NCBI GenBank assembly: GCA_024867545.1
Contig: JANFNE010000057.1
Coordinates: 310,001 to 374,000 of the forward strand
Direction: 5' to 3'
DNA: 64,000 nucleotides
Source: Phytopythium helicoides
Taxonomy: Eukaryota > Oomycota > Peronosporomycetes > Pythiales > Pythiaceae
Both the position numbers and the translations under genes were made by a program. Each line of letters begins with the position of its first letter. The first letter of the stretch is position 1. This document shows positions 30,373 through 40,572 of the stretch, piece after piece. The notes under the pieces are model-generated. The model saw nothing but the letters and a program-made list of their open reading frames with translations. It was not told the origin of the DNA and searched no databases.

Positions 30373-32304
30373 ATGTCGACTAGCAGACCTGGAACGAGCT
30401 CTGGTGCGCGCCCGGGCACTGGCGGTGCTAGGCCTGGCACGGGGCAGGGCGGCGCGCAGCTGAACCCGATTGTTGGCGCACGGCCGGGCACGGGGCAGCG
30501 CTCGGCACTTGCGTCATCGTCCGGACGACCGCTCACTGGATCTCGGTTAGGAACGGGAGCCAGTCGAGCTGGGTTGGCGACGCCAGGACAGACCGCTGGC
30601 GTTGGTGTGAGCCTCAACACGGAGGTGACAGTGTCGGACCGACCCGTGACGCAGCAGGGAATGATGGGCATGCGCGCGACCACGAGTGGCGGGTCATCCG
30701 GTGAGCGAATTGGAAGCGCTGGACCAGGTCGACAAGTGCAGGACGCCAGCTTCTTCATGGGTAAGCTGCACGCCAAGACGAGCGAGCTCACGGCCGAGAT
30801 CGACAAGCTCCAACGCGAAGTCGAGCAGGATGCGCGCGATAAGGCACAGTGCGCACAGCTTGAGCGCAAATACGAGACGCTTGCTGGCGAAGTGCGCGAG
30901 CTTGAAGGGCAGCTAGCGGACTACAACCTCGCCATGGACAAGCTTCGCAGTGCGACCGACCCGCGCGAGATTCGTCAGGTGCATGAGCAGCTGCGTGCTC
31001 GTAACGTCCGTGAAGCCGAGGAAGTCGATCGCATCTTCATTCTCCGCCAGGAGCAAGAGCAAGCAGTGCGCCGGTTGGACGAGGAAGCACGGTCGATCCG
31101 TGCGCAACACGAAGACAAGATCAACCAGCTCGCGCCGCATAAGCTCGCCAAGTACCGTGAGCTGCTCGAAGAGCACGCACAATCCGAGGTCGAGCTAGAA
31201 GCACGCGCGCACGAACTCGAGTTACTGATGCACGCGCTGCACCAAAAGGAGGCTGAACTGGCTAGTGACCGCTTCCGCGACGAGTACGAGGCTCTCGAGC
31301 GCGAAGCTCGTCGGCTGCAAAAAGAGCGCGACGCAGCAGCCGAAGATGCCAAGACTGCTCGAATGGACCCCAACGAGGCACGTGCATTGCTTCTCGCAAA
31401 AGTCAAAGACGACAAAGCCAAGCTCGAAGCTCTTGAGCGCGCGCTTGCTGCCCAAGAAGACGACATGCACGAGCTGCGCAAGACGCTTTCTGAACTTCAG
31501 GCTGATCTGGATGAGCGCATGCGTGGCGGTGGTGGAGATGATGCACACAAGCACGAGCTATTGTTTCAGCGAGATAAAGAGATGACAGACTTTCTAGAAC
31601 GTGCACCGGCCAAGAAGGAAGAAGAGACAAGAGCCCAGCGCGAAACGCAGACCATGATTGTCAAGCTGCTGGAGCACATGTCAGCGGGAATGGGCAAGGA
31701 GGATAAGTTGTTACCAGGTGCTACGGCGTCAGGACTAGAAGAGATGAAAGGCGACCTAAGCTTCAAGGAGCGGCAACTAGAGTCTTCAATGTCTACCAAG
31801 CAGCGCCTCGCAAGCGAACTTGCCAAGCGCCAGGCAGAGCTTGATAAGGTGAACTCGCTCGATGCCAAAATCGCTCTCGAGCTAAGCAGTCTGCTGCAGA
31901 AGATGGACACCATGAACTCGGACATGGACGCGTTTGCCCAAATCGACGCACTACGCGAGGCTCACGCAGCTACGAAGCAGTACTTGCAGCGCCAGAAACA
32001 GCTCTACATCCGCCGGCGCGATGCGATGAAGCAACAAGTCAACACTATTGCTCTGCAGTTGGAAAACCTCCGCCAGAGCACGCAGTCCCAAGATGCAGCG
32101 CGTAGCCTGGACGCGCTGGAGCAGAAGCTACGTCACCATGAACAGACCATATTCCACTTGCGCGAGTTCATCGATGCAAAGGCACGGGAAGTCGACTACG
32201 AGCCGGTCAAAAATGATTGCTTTAAGCTCCTCTCCGATTTGAACTCGCTGCGCATCAAGCAGCAGCAGCAGACCCCGCTGGCGTCGGCCACGCTCATCAT
32301 GTGA
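30373..32304 (+). CDS. IFT74: Intraflagellar transport protein 74
   Basis: Single exon, 643 residues from the ATG at 30373; an upstream in-frame extension lacks family similarity. The N-terminus is basic and built on RPGT repeats (RPGTSSGARPGTGGARPGTG), the tubulin-tail-binding style seen in IFT74, followed by DRPVTQQGMMGMR, a hallmark of the family. The rest is a near-continuous coiled coil (ASFFMGKLHAKTSELTAEID, ELEGQLADYNLAMDKLRS) to FHLREFIDAKAREVDYEPVK near the end. IFT74 pairs with IFT81 in the IFT-B complex and carries tubulin into growing flagella, so it implies a zoospore-forming organism. All visible landmarks are intact. Confidence 0.93.
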   Translation: MSTSRPGTSSGARPGTGGARPGTGQGGAQLNPIVGARPGTGQRSALASSSGRPLTGSRLGTGASRAGLATPGQTAGVGVSLNTEVTVSDRPVTQQGMMGMRATTSGGSSGERIGSAGPGRQVQDASFFMGKLHAKTSELTAEIDKLQREVEQDARDKAQCAQLERKYETLAGEVRELEGQLADYNLAMDKLRSATDPREIRQVHEQLRARNVREAEEVDRIFILRQEQEQAVRRLDEEARSIRAQHEDKINQLAPHKLAKYRELLEEHAQSEVELEARAHELELLMHALHQKEAELASDRFRDEYEALEREARRLQKERDAAAEDAKTARMDPNEARALLLAKVKDDKAKLEALERALAAQEDDMHELRKTLSELQADLDERMRGGGGDDAHKHELLFQRDKEMTDFLERAPAKKEEETRAQRETQTMIVKLLEHMSAGMGKEDKLLPGATASGLEEMKGDLSFKERQLESSMSTKQRLASELAKRQAELDKVNSLDAKIALELSSLLQKMDTMNSDMDAFAQIDALREAHAATKQYLQRQKQLYIRRRDAMKQQVNTIALQLENLRQSTQSQDAARSLDALEQKLRHHEQTIFHLREFIDAKAREVDYEPVKNDCFKLLSDLNSLRIKQQQQTPLASATLIM

Positions 32305-33140
32305 TGTGTTGGATCCGACTGCGTTGCAAAAGGTCTCGGGAGCGTAACGGACAATACATTATGCTTCTTCACGTCAGATTTTATAGTGTTAGACGATTGC
32401 TTGGTGAGGAGCAAGAATCATGTGTCTGTGGAGCCCACGTCGTGGACTGGCACAGACGAATTTGTTTGTCAGTGGGATGGACGAATTGAGTGTTCGTAGT
32501 TGGTGCAAATCGGATGCGAACCGAACTAGACTAGAGAGTGCCCCCATCACACAAGATCCCATGAGTCAGAATTACTTGCAGAGCTTGAAACTCGCTCTGG
32601 ATTTGCAAGTCGCAGCATAGTGTACTCGCAGATCATTGTATCCTTTCTTTCCGACTGATTATTTGGAAGTCAGAGCGCGTCTGAATATGTGATAGTGCAT
32701 GCACTGCAGCTCCTTGTGGCTCTGATTCAGGAGAGTGCGTGAGGCTTGGCTTTATCGGTTTCAGCATCGTTGCATGGATTTATCTTTTCATTTTGTCCAC
32801 ACTGAGAGCAGCACAATCAAACTTTTCTTCGCTGTTCGCATTTCTGTGTTTTCCCATCTCGAAATCAATCCGCTCCTTTGCTGTTGCATCATGTACTGTA
32901 CCGGTGCAGCACAGCTATCATGACTCACAGAGCCTTGAGCAGGGGGCACTTCAAGTCTTAGACTCGCCATAAGTATACTATGATAGGTTTGCGCTAACTG
33001 ATCGTCACCTCGCTAGAAGTAAGCTCTCATTCCTCTCAACGGACAGCCCTTCAACCCGCTCTGACAACCTTTGCCAGTCCAATGGAGTTCATTCCGCAAT
33101 TTCCTTTCGCGAACACAAGTCAAGCACTTCCTAACTCACC
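32305..33140. other. Intergenic, about 0.8 kb
   Basis: 3' flank of IFT74 and promoter of the GH12 gene. Apart from the initiator element at 33089 nothing is recognised. Confidence 0.5.
33089..33102 (+). promoter_or_regulatory. Oomycete initiator (Inr) element of the GH12 gene
   Basis: TCATTCCGCAATTT matches the oomycete core-promoter consensus TCATTYYNCAWTTT at every position and lies 38 bp before the ATG, the usual distance. It marks the probable transcription start. Confidence 0.75.
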
Positions 33141-33869
33141 ATGAAGGTCTTCGTAGCCGCCCTCCTTGCCACCATCGCCGCCACTGTCGCTTCGGCTGCC
33201 GACTACTGCGGTCAGTGGGACAACAAGACCTCCGGCAAGTACATCGTCTACAATAACCTCTGGAACGAGAAGAACTCGACATCCGGCAGCCAGTGCACGG
33301 GAATTGACAGCACCAGCCCATCCGGTAGCACGATTGCTTGGCACACGTCGTTCTCGTGGGCGGGCTTCCCAAACCAGGTCAAGTCGTACGCCAACTCGGC
33401 GCTGATCTTCACGCCGGCCCAGGTTTCCGCCATCACGTCCATCCCGTCCGTAGCCAAGTACACCTACACGGCGTCAGGCTCACCGGTCGCTGATGTCTCC
33501 TACGACCTCTTCACGAGCTCCACGGCCTCCGGCTCCAACGAGTACGAGATCATGATCTGGCTCGCCGCGCTCAACGGCGCTGGCCCGATCTCGAGCACGG
33601 GCAAGGCGCTCGCCACGGTCACCATCGGCGGTGTTTCCTTCAAGCTGTACAAGGGTCCGAACGGCAGCACCACGGTCTACTCGTTCGTCGCGGCATCGGA
33701 GGTCCAGTCCTTCTCTGCCGATTTGAAGCTCTTCTTCAACTACCTGGTGAGCAACCAGGGTTTCCCGTCGTCGCAATACCTCAAGACGGTCGAGTTTGGC
33801 ACGGAGCCGTTCGTGGTCTCGAACGGCAAGTTGACGGTGTCGCAGTACTCGGTGAGTGTCAACGTCTAA
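33141..33869 (+). CDS. Secreted xyloglucanase, glycoside hydrolase family 12 (XEG1-like)
   Basis: Single exon, 242 residues. Residues 1-19 are a signal peptide ([19 protein letters not shown]), so it is secreted. GH12 landmarks: DYCGQWD and YIVYNNLWN at the start, [12 protein letters not shown], the nucleophile Glu136 in EYEIMIWLA and the acid/base Glu222 in EFGTEPF. These are the same residue numbers as in Phytophthora sojae XEG1, which degrades plant xyloglucan and is sensed by plants as a pattern. Activity on host cell walls in the apoplast is therefore likely. No break or intron. The upstream initiator element supports the start chosen. Confidence 0.95.
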   Translation: MKVFVAALLATIAATVASAADYCGQWDNKTSGKYIVYNNLWNEKNSTSGSQCTGIDSTSPSGSTIAWHTSFSWAGFPNQVKSYANSALIFTPAQVSAITSIPSVAKYTYTASGSPVADVSYDLFTSSTASGSNEYEIMIWLAALNGAGPISSTGKALATVTIGGVSFKLYKGPNGSTTVYSFVAASEVQSFSADLKLFFNYLVSNQGFPSSQYLKTVEFGTEPFVVSNGKLTVSQYSVSVNV

Positions 33870-34502
33870 ACAACGACATCGAATCCGTCCAGCAGGGATA
33901 ATTCGGTCGTACTGGTGCGTGTCCACCCGATGGTGATCATTGATCGTATCGCGGTCATTGTTGAGTAACTTGTTCAGCGGTGGATCATAAAAGGGCAACC
34001 TTGCCAAACCCAAATGAAAGCCAATTTTGATTCAAACGATGGTGCCTAGTTGTGCGTTTTGGGAGTAAAGAGATAGACTTGGAGAAATGTGAGATGCCCA
34101 TCTTACTCTTGGCATCTCCACCTCGTGCATCGCCGGTTGTCGCCCAAATGTGTTGATGCATGATGTGGAGTGCGACTCGCATCCAGCACCTCACCATTTT
34201 CCATTTTCAGTACTACTTACCGTATATGACATCCAAGGGCGTGTGTAAGGCTGGGTGTTCTCGACGCTGCTTTTGACACCAGCTCACACATTTCTTGCGC
34301 GATGCCATTCCCGACACAAAGATTGGTTTAGTATGAGGAGTGATTACAGGAGGCTGTCATTAAGAAAAGCACTGTGCCGTATGAGATATTGAGCATCCCA
34401 GGAAAACTGGGTGGTCCCCGCATATCCACCGGTGCTTATGGTAGAAAGCCAGTAATTTTCACCTCGCCTCTCGAAATCTGCAGATAACGCACCTTAATCA
34501 CA
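33870..34502. other. Intergenic
   Basis: 3' flank of the GH12 gene; no gene, repeat or RNA recognised. Confidence 0.4.
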
Positions 34503-34596
34503 CCTTGACCGAACGCCTATGACTAGTGGACTGCTGCTAGTTGCTCTCAACGTCGGTTTCCGTCTGGTCGGTCTTCTTTCCCTGCTCTTCTTGTGA
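34503..34596 (+). pseudogene. Relic of an ABCG transporter C-terminus
   Basis: About 30 codons matching the last residues of the ABCG copies downstream: ERTPMTSGLLLVALNVGF, then a segment ending GLLSLLFL and a TGA at 34594. The remaining 95% of the gene is missing upstream. It lies on +, opposite to the four complete copies, so an ABCG copy once sat here in inverted orientation. Confidence 0.7.
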
Positions 34597-34783
34597 TCGA
34601 ATCGCATGCGCAGCCCAGGAGCGGGTGTACAGCACCGCCTGAAGTAGTTAGCTACATACAGTAGTCATGAGTCACGGCTCTCTGCCTCCTTATACACAGA
34701 TAATTCCCCGCCACTGCCTCTCAATCATCTATTTGTATGATCTCGTATTCTGTCGCTGAGGCTGATGTCGCTCCGACCACCCA

Positions 34784-37700
34784 TCAACACTTGCAGCCAA
34801 CCAATTTAACAATAAAACGGCTAAGTGTAGAGAGGGTCTGCAGCTCGAACGCTGTCGCGGTCGCACACCTCGATTCTTTTGATTTGGTGGGTGCTTTGGC
34901 AAATCGTGTAGTCATTCCCTGTAAGGAGCGTATCGAACCGACTATGGAGAGTTCACCGGCGCCATTTCTCGGAGGGCTGCCAACTTCATCGGGGTCAAGA
35001 AGGTGGAATGCTCTCAATGCAGCACATATACCAGCTTCTCGGCATCGATCGTGAAGCTTCTGCGATGTCAATGCTTCAGTTTCACGCTGGTCCGTCAGCA
35101 ATACAAGATAAATTCGGAGAACGTGCACAAGCGATTCAAAGATCACCGAAGAAGGGACCTCGGTACTGCAGTAAACAGACGCAACCTCGAAGACTTCTTT
35201 GGAGACTCCATACATCGTAGATTCAGTCGTAGGCTGGAGCAAAGTCAACCAGCGTAGAAAGAGCTGGACATCTTTGTCAAAGATCTGTGATAACTCGCGA
35301 AACTTGCTAACGTTCTTTCCTACGGTCCACAAAAGACAAGTCAGCTTTTACACCTGCTTGGCATTTCAGCGAGAAAGCAACATACCATTCGATAGCACCA
35401 GTGACAAGGTGCAGAGTGTCCGAGAATATGCTTGGAGACAGCCAGAATAACGATGAGATAGGCGGAGGCGGTCTGATTGCCAAGTAACCAACGCCGCGAG
35501 GTGATCCAACACAAACTCAGCTGTTGCTCGTAACTGTCCATCCGAGTTAAAGTGATGTATCCACACAGACTCGATGAGATCCAGCCACACACCAATGACA
35601 GCGTTTCGAGTAAGATAATCATGAGCAGCTGAGTGTGATCTGGCATCGTCATTGCAGTTTGTAGTCTCAGAGAGATGAATCAGCTCCATCACTACTTGCC
35701 TTAGAGAAGCGAATATCGACGGGTCAAAAAGCTCAATTCGCACCATGCGCGCAGCCTGTCCTGGATGGAGTGCGAGGTTTCGCAGCAGCTTCAGCATCCA
35801 AAATCCTGTCAATAATCGCCCTTCACTACCAGTCTGTAGGTGTAGATCCGAGAGAGGGTCTCTTGCAGTATTTAGTATCGTGTGGACATCTTCCGGAGTC
35901 CACGGATAAACGTCTTCCATTCTCTTGAGGTTTGAAGGCGTGGCGTCCTCAGTATGACCGCTCCTACTCAATACTCTTTGACTGGCTGTCGCAAACCATG
36001 AAACGGAGTGCACAAACGATAGAGTACCAAGAAGTAGCTGGCTTGCTGATGATTTCGCTTCATGAAAGTGATTCAGGTCATTATTCATTGACTCAGGTGG
36101 CAAGTGAAATGATGTAAGCCTCCGGATCCAAAGCATAACCGTAGACACAACCTCACCGTCCAACAGAGGTTTGGTCACGTTAGACTTTGCTACTATGAAG
36201 AGCAAGAAGGCGGTATCACGAAGAGCTTCCACTAACTCAACATTATACGTGTTTCCTTTTGCTGCACCAGATTTTTCAAAGAGCCACAGGATTTTCAGCG
36301 GTAAATATTGGTTGCGCTTTTCGTGACTAAACTTGACGGCAGTGAGCGAACTTTGGGAACCATTATTGTATTGGAGGCGGCATAGCAATAGGTAGCAAAA
36401 CCTTGCAAACAACTTGTTGAGATCTACATCATCACTAAAGCGTTCGATCGCGTCTCGGCACTGAGTCAATATACTCTTGATAGGTTTTCGAGACCTGAGA
36501 AAACTCTCCGTAAGCCTATGTAGAACGTTTGCATCGATTGCAGCGGGTACAACCTGAGTCATTGTGAGCGTGTGGTCTAAAACCGCTACAATACTTTCCA
36601 TTGCACGCCATAGGAGATGCCTTGACGTTGGAAACTGGCCGAGCACATTTGATACGACAGTAACAAACTCTTCGCGAACCAGAAACCGAGCTGAGGGCAC
36701 CAATCCGCTACTATCTGTTACACATTTGCGGTTTGTTTTGACAAGTCCTGTAATTGTAGTCAATACCCACTCTTGCACCACCGGATCAGTAGAGAGTATG
36801 TGGGCTGCATCGAAAAGTCCAAGCTGGTTGTCTAGAGCTTGCTGCTCTGTCTTGAGAACGGATGTTGTCTCAGCTAGGTAGATCTGTGCTCGATCTAAGC
36901 GCTCTTGAGCGATAGCTCGATCACGCTCGACCTCTGCCCTGAGCTTCTCTCGTGTGTTATCAATGCTTTCGCGCGCTTCTTCTAGTATTTGCTGGTGGGT
37001 GTGATACTCTTCTCGATGGCGATGCATTTCCGTTCTGGCAATCTGCAAGCGATTACTCCACTCACGATCAAGGGCTTGGGTCGCGCAAAGTAGCTCTTGC
37101 TCCACAAAGGCGAGCGACTCGGCATCTGCAAGTTCCATTTCGGCGTTGCGGTTTTTTCGCTCAGCCTCCTCTAGCTCCGCGAGCGCTGCGGCTTCTTCTG
37201 CACAAAGTTCGTCATTGATTTGCTGAGCATTGCGATGTTCTTCTCGCATATGTGCGAGGATACAGCGATCAACGACGGCAAAAGGTGCCACGTCGAATGC
37301 GATCCTGTGTTGCTAGCACAGAAAGCATGCAATCAGTCGCTAGACAAGCTCAAACCGTATCTTGATCGTACATTGTCAGGGATATCGAGACGCGCGCTTC
37401 GCTCTAACAGAAAGAAGATCATGTCATCTTGGCCAAACTTGCAAGCGACGTGCAGTGGCGTTGAGCCAACCTTGTTTTGCACGTCAACATCGACGACTTT
37501 CAGCTCGTCGAACAAGAGCCGAGCCATGGCCAAAAAGCCGTGCTGTGCACAAAGGTGAAGAGCTGAGCCATCACTAGCCGGTGCATACTTGGCGACTCGG
37601 AAGTCCACAGATGCGCGATTGGCAAGCACAATCTTCTTGACCTGGCGCAAGTTGTTTTGGAGCAATTCTTCCCAAAAACCTTTGAGCAATTCGATACTCT

Positions 37701-37875
37701 GTTGGAGTGTGAGTTTGGCTGGCAAAGCGGAGGCTAGCGCGGGCTTAGAAGAAGTGGCGCTGGCGTCCGTTTTGTTCTCCGTCGCTTTCTTCGCTCTCGG
37801 TGATTTCGTCGCTTTCTTCACTCTCGGAGCTTTGCTTGACCCACCGCTCGTCTCGGAAATCTCGATCAGCTCCAT
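34784..37875 (-). CDS. Ankyrin-repeat and coiled-coil protein
   Basis: Three exons: 37372-37875, 35386-37312 and 34784-35319, giving 988 residues; both introns (GTACGA...GTGCTAG and GTATGT...CCGTAG) fit in phase. After a Lys/Ser/Thr-rich start come ankyrin repeats at about residues 105-185 (DGSALHLCAQHGFLAMARLL, STPLHVACKFGQDDMIFFLL, and DIPDN-QHRIAFDVA spanning the first junction). A long coiled coil follows (EEAAALAELEEAERKNRNAE to RLDRAQIYLAE, about 200-330), then some 600 residues of helical, armadillo-like sequence with no recognised family. The C-terminal exon ends VKLVGCKC. Function unknown; a scaffold is a guess. Confidence 0.78.
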
Positions 37876-38414
37876 CTCGATTGAATCATTATATTCGGCA
37901 CAACAAAGTCATCCACGGAAATAGCTGGCTTCAGAAGGATGTTCTGACGTTTTCAACAACAGGGAACCCAGCATTGGCGCTGTGGTAGATGGCCACAAAA
38001 CCCTCCATTTCTACATTCACCCTTCTCAGCACAACAATCGACATAAACTCTTACTCAACCGGAAAATGTGGAAAAGGAGACGTGAAACTAAATAAACCTG
38101 TCGTTACGGTACTGCCCAATTGACAAGCTGGCAGCGCAGTTCATCAGCTTCAAGCGGGTTGCGCGACGCCCTCCCCGAGCGATGACAACAGCACTGCATT
38201 GACACTTCGTATTGCTTGTTGGAGATGCCATAGGAAGGATCTTCAGAGCTCCATCATGAGCCACGACAAGCTAGTAAAGCGGCCTTTGCAGCTCAGCCTG
38301 CATACACGTAAATGGGCAATAGCATGTTTTGAATTGTCAAACGTCCACTCGAACGGCAGCGAACGAAAGCGGCTGCCGACCCTGATCTCCATACTCACAG
38401 TGTTATTTGCCACC
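37876..38414. other. 5' flank of the Fanzor gene
   Basis: Contains a perfect small hairpin at 37981-37997 (TGTGG/CCACA, 7-nt loop), a candidate left-end structure of a Fanzor element. An in-frame extension of the Fanzor frame reaches 38199 but lacks family character. No terminal inverted repeat with the 3' side was found by eye. Confidence 0.35.
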
Positions 38415-40394
38415 ATGGCAAACAAGCGCGCTCGATCGGGCACGGAGGGCGATCCAGGTCCCCGGCGAGGCAGGTCCAAGATCAGGCAAGCTGCCGCAGG
38501 GCTATGCAGATCTACAATGAGAAGAGCTGCTTCTGCAACTCGTCGAGGTCGGTCCAAGACAACACGTGCAGCTGGTCCAACGTCAGGCGGTGCTAGATCT
38601 AAAAGGAAGAAGCGCAGTGCAGAACCACGCAAGAGTCAGTCAAAGAGGCGACGAGCCGAAGTCGAAGCTCGTGACGCAGCTAACGCCAAATCCTCGCTTG
38701 TGTGCGTCAAGACGTCGCTCAAGGCGTTTTGCAAGAGCGATGAGGCCATGACTTTGCCGTGGGAGTCCGTGCTGGCGGATATGGACCAGGCCGTGCTGGA
38801 GGCTTACGTCCTCGCCAACATCCACGCCGTGCGGATGTGTCAGCTGGGCGATGCAGTGGAGCCACTCAACCAGGTCTTCTTCTACAGATGCCTATCGTGT
38901 GTTTGCAACGCCAACTCCACACTCGGGTCTCCTGCATTCCAGCAATCAGTCACGCTGTACAACACTTGGCGAGGTGAAGACGCTCGACGTGCAAGCAACC
39001 GGCAGATTACCGCTGGGTGGCAGCAGAGCGCAGCCCAAATGATGGCCACTAACACCAAGAACGCGATCGAACGCAACTTCTACCGTCGCTTTCACCGTCA
39101 CATCAAGCGGGTCTATGACTTGAATGGTGCTGAGGCCTACGTCATGATCAAGAGCATCCTGGACCCTGTCTACAACGGCAACGATACCGAGGTGCAGGCT
39201 TGGCGAGAGCAGATCCCGCGCAACGAGAGCGGGTACTTGCCCGACGAGGCTAACAGATTGCTTCCTCTCACCTACATGATTCTGACCGACATTGAGGAGA
39301 GGAATCGCCGGTTTCAGCATCGACAGGACATTCCAGAGGTCCGCACGTTCAGTCTCCTGCCGACAAAGAATGGGTTCAAGTGCTCGCACTTCAAGATGTG
39401 CAAGACGGCACTCCACAGCCTACTTCTACGTGCTGGTGTTCGCGTGCCTCCTCTAGGTGACGATTGGAATGCTGTCGCAGACGATTGGTGGCACAGTCTC
39501 TTTAATATCGAGAAGTTTGAAACAGCCAACAAGAAGTTCGCAGGAGAGATCGTGACGGACGGAAAGGCTGTCAGCATCGTCATGCGGAAAACCCATCCGG
39601 CGACAGACCGCCCACTCAGGGAAAAGGATTATGATGTCATGTGGGGCCTAGATCCTGGCAGACGAGATCTGTTTGTAGCAACCAACCAGAACGGCGAGAC
39701 TATCCACTGCCCTACTCGTGAGTTCTACGAGGATGCTCGCTACCACAAGAGCAACCAGAAGATAGCTTGCTGGAAGGAGCGGCGGCCCGACATTTTGGCG
39801 GCCAAGCGTCAGATGCCATCGAAGAAGACCGCGTCGCTCGAGTTGCTGGAAACGTACACACGATACGTTATTCCACGTATGGAAAACCTGCTAGGATTTT
39901 CACGGGCGAAGGGATTCTGCAACCTGCGTTTTGGACGGTACATCTTTGCTCAGAAGAAGCTTCATGAACTATGTCGGAGACTGACCCAGCAAGCAGGCAG
40001 GCGAACGGTGGTTGGATTTGGAGATTGGAGCAATACCGATTACTCTGGACTCATCAAGAAGTGCCCCGCGGGGCCGGTCAAGAGACTCGAGCACACGTTG
40101 AGAAACTACTGTCGTGTACAACCAATCGATGAGTTTCGCACCAGCAGGCTTCACTCACATTGCCACCGGCAACTAGAATACCAGTACAGTCTCCGACTCT
40201 GCAAGGTCAAGAACAGCACGGACAAGGAATGGCGGACGTGCAAGGTTTATAGTGTGCTCCATTGTCGATCCAATGGCTGTTTTGGTACTACTGTGAACCG
40301 CGACGTCAACGCCTCGAAGAACATGCTCATGCTCCTCCTCAACATGCTCAGTGGTCAACCAAGACCTACCGTTTTCTGTCGAGCGCCAACTTAA
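38415..40394 (+). CDS. Fanzor protein (eukaryotic TnpB-like RNA-guided nuclease family)
   Basis: Single exon, 659 residues. The ATG at 38415 has a near-ideal context (GCCACCATGG). A basic N-terminal region (RSKRKKRSAEPRKSQSKRRR) looks like a nuclear signal. The C-terminal half is a split RuvC nuclease with all three acidic residues: D413 in WGLDPGRRDLF, E573 in DEFRTSRL and D630 in VNRDVNASKNM. Zinc-ribbon-like ligands lie between the last two (SHCH, then CRSNGC). At the canonical RuvC-II place stands GFGDW, and the Glu is 36 residues further on: the rearranged site reported for Fanzor proteins. Members are RNA-guided DNA nucleases carried by eukaryotic transposons. No transposase is next to it, so the element is non-autonomous or the gene is domesticated. 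Confidence 0.87.
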   Translation: MANKRARSGTEGDPGPRRGRSKIRQAAAGLCRSTMRRAASATRRGRSKTTRAAGPTSGGARSKRKKRSAEPRKSQSKRRRAEVEARDAANAKSSLVCVKTSLKAFCKSDEAMTLPWESVLADMDQAVLEAYVLANIHAVRMCQLGDAVEPLNQVFFYRCLSCVCNANSTLGSPAFQQSVTLYNTWRGEDARRASNRQITAGWQQSAAQMMATNTKNAIERNFYRRFHRHIKRVYDLNGAEAYVMIKSILDPVYNGNDTEVQAWREQIPRNESGYLPDEANRLLPLTYMILTDIEERNRRFQHRQDIPEVRTFSLLPTKNGFKCSHFKMCKTALHSLLLRAGVRVPPLGDDWNAVADDWWHSLFNIEKFETANKKFAGEIVTDGKAVSIVMRKTHPATDRPLREKDYDVMWGLDPGRRDLFVATNQNGETIHCPTREFYEDARYHKSNQKIACWKERRPDILAAKRQMPSKKTASLELLETYTRYVIPRMENLLGFSRAKGFCNLRFGRYIFAQKKLHELCRRLTQQAGRRTVVGFGDWSNTDYSGLIKKCPAGPVKRLEHTLRNYCRVQPIDEFRTSRLHSHCHRQLEYQYSLRLCKVKNSTDKEWRTCKVYSVLHCRSNGCFGTTVNRDVNASKNMLMLLLNMLSGQPRPTVFCRAPT

Positions 40395-40572
40395 CACATC
40401 AGGGGCCACAAAGTGTCTGCAGGTGCGCTCAGCGTTGCCCGCAGATAGCACTGTATACTCAGGCATTGTTACATTTTCACTGGGTTCTATTCCCAGTCAT
40501 CGTCTTTTATCGTAGGATGCCGGATTTACCACGGCCATACCCGCGAGCCGAAGGCGAGTGCTAGCAATATAG
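40395..40572 (+). ncRNA. Candidate omega-RNA / right end of the Fanzor element
   Basis: Directly after the Fanzor stop are three hairpins: TCTGC/GCAGA (40416-40420 with 40441-40445, with a further inner GCGC pairing), ACTGGG/CCCAGT with a 7-nt loop (40479-40497), and GCCG/CGGC extended by AT/AT across a bulge (40517-40538). The tail is CCGCGAGCCGAAGGCGAGTG, then CTAGCAATATAG. In TnpB/Fanzor systems the guide RNA scaffold overlaps the 3' end of the gene and the right element end, so position fits. Structure is by eye; expression unknown. Confidence 0.4.

Noticed and set aside
40479..40497. T-arm-like hairpin taken as part of a tRNA gene
   Set aside because: No matching acceptor stem, D-arm or anticodon arm upstream; better explained as part of the Fanzor 3' structure.
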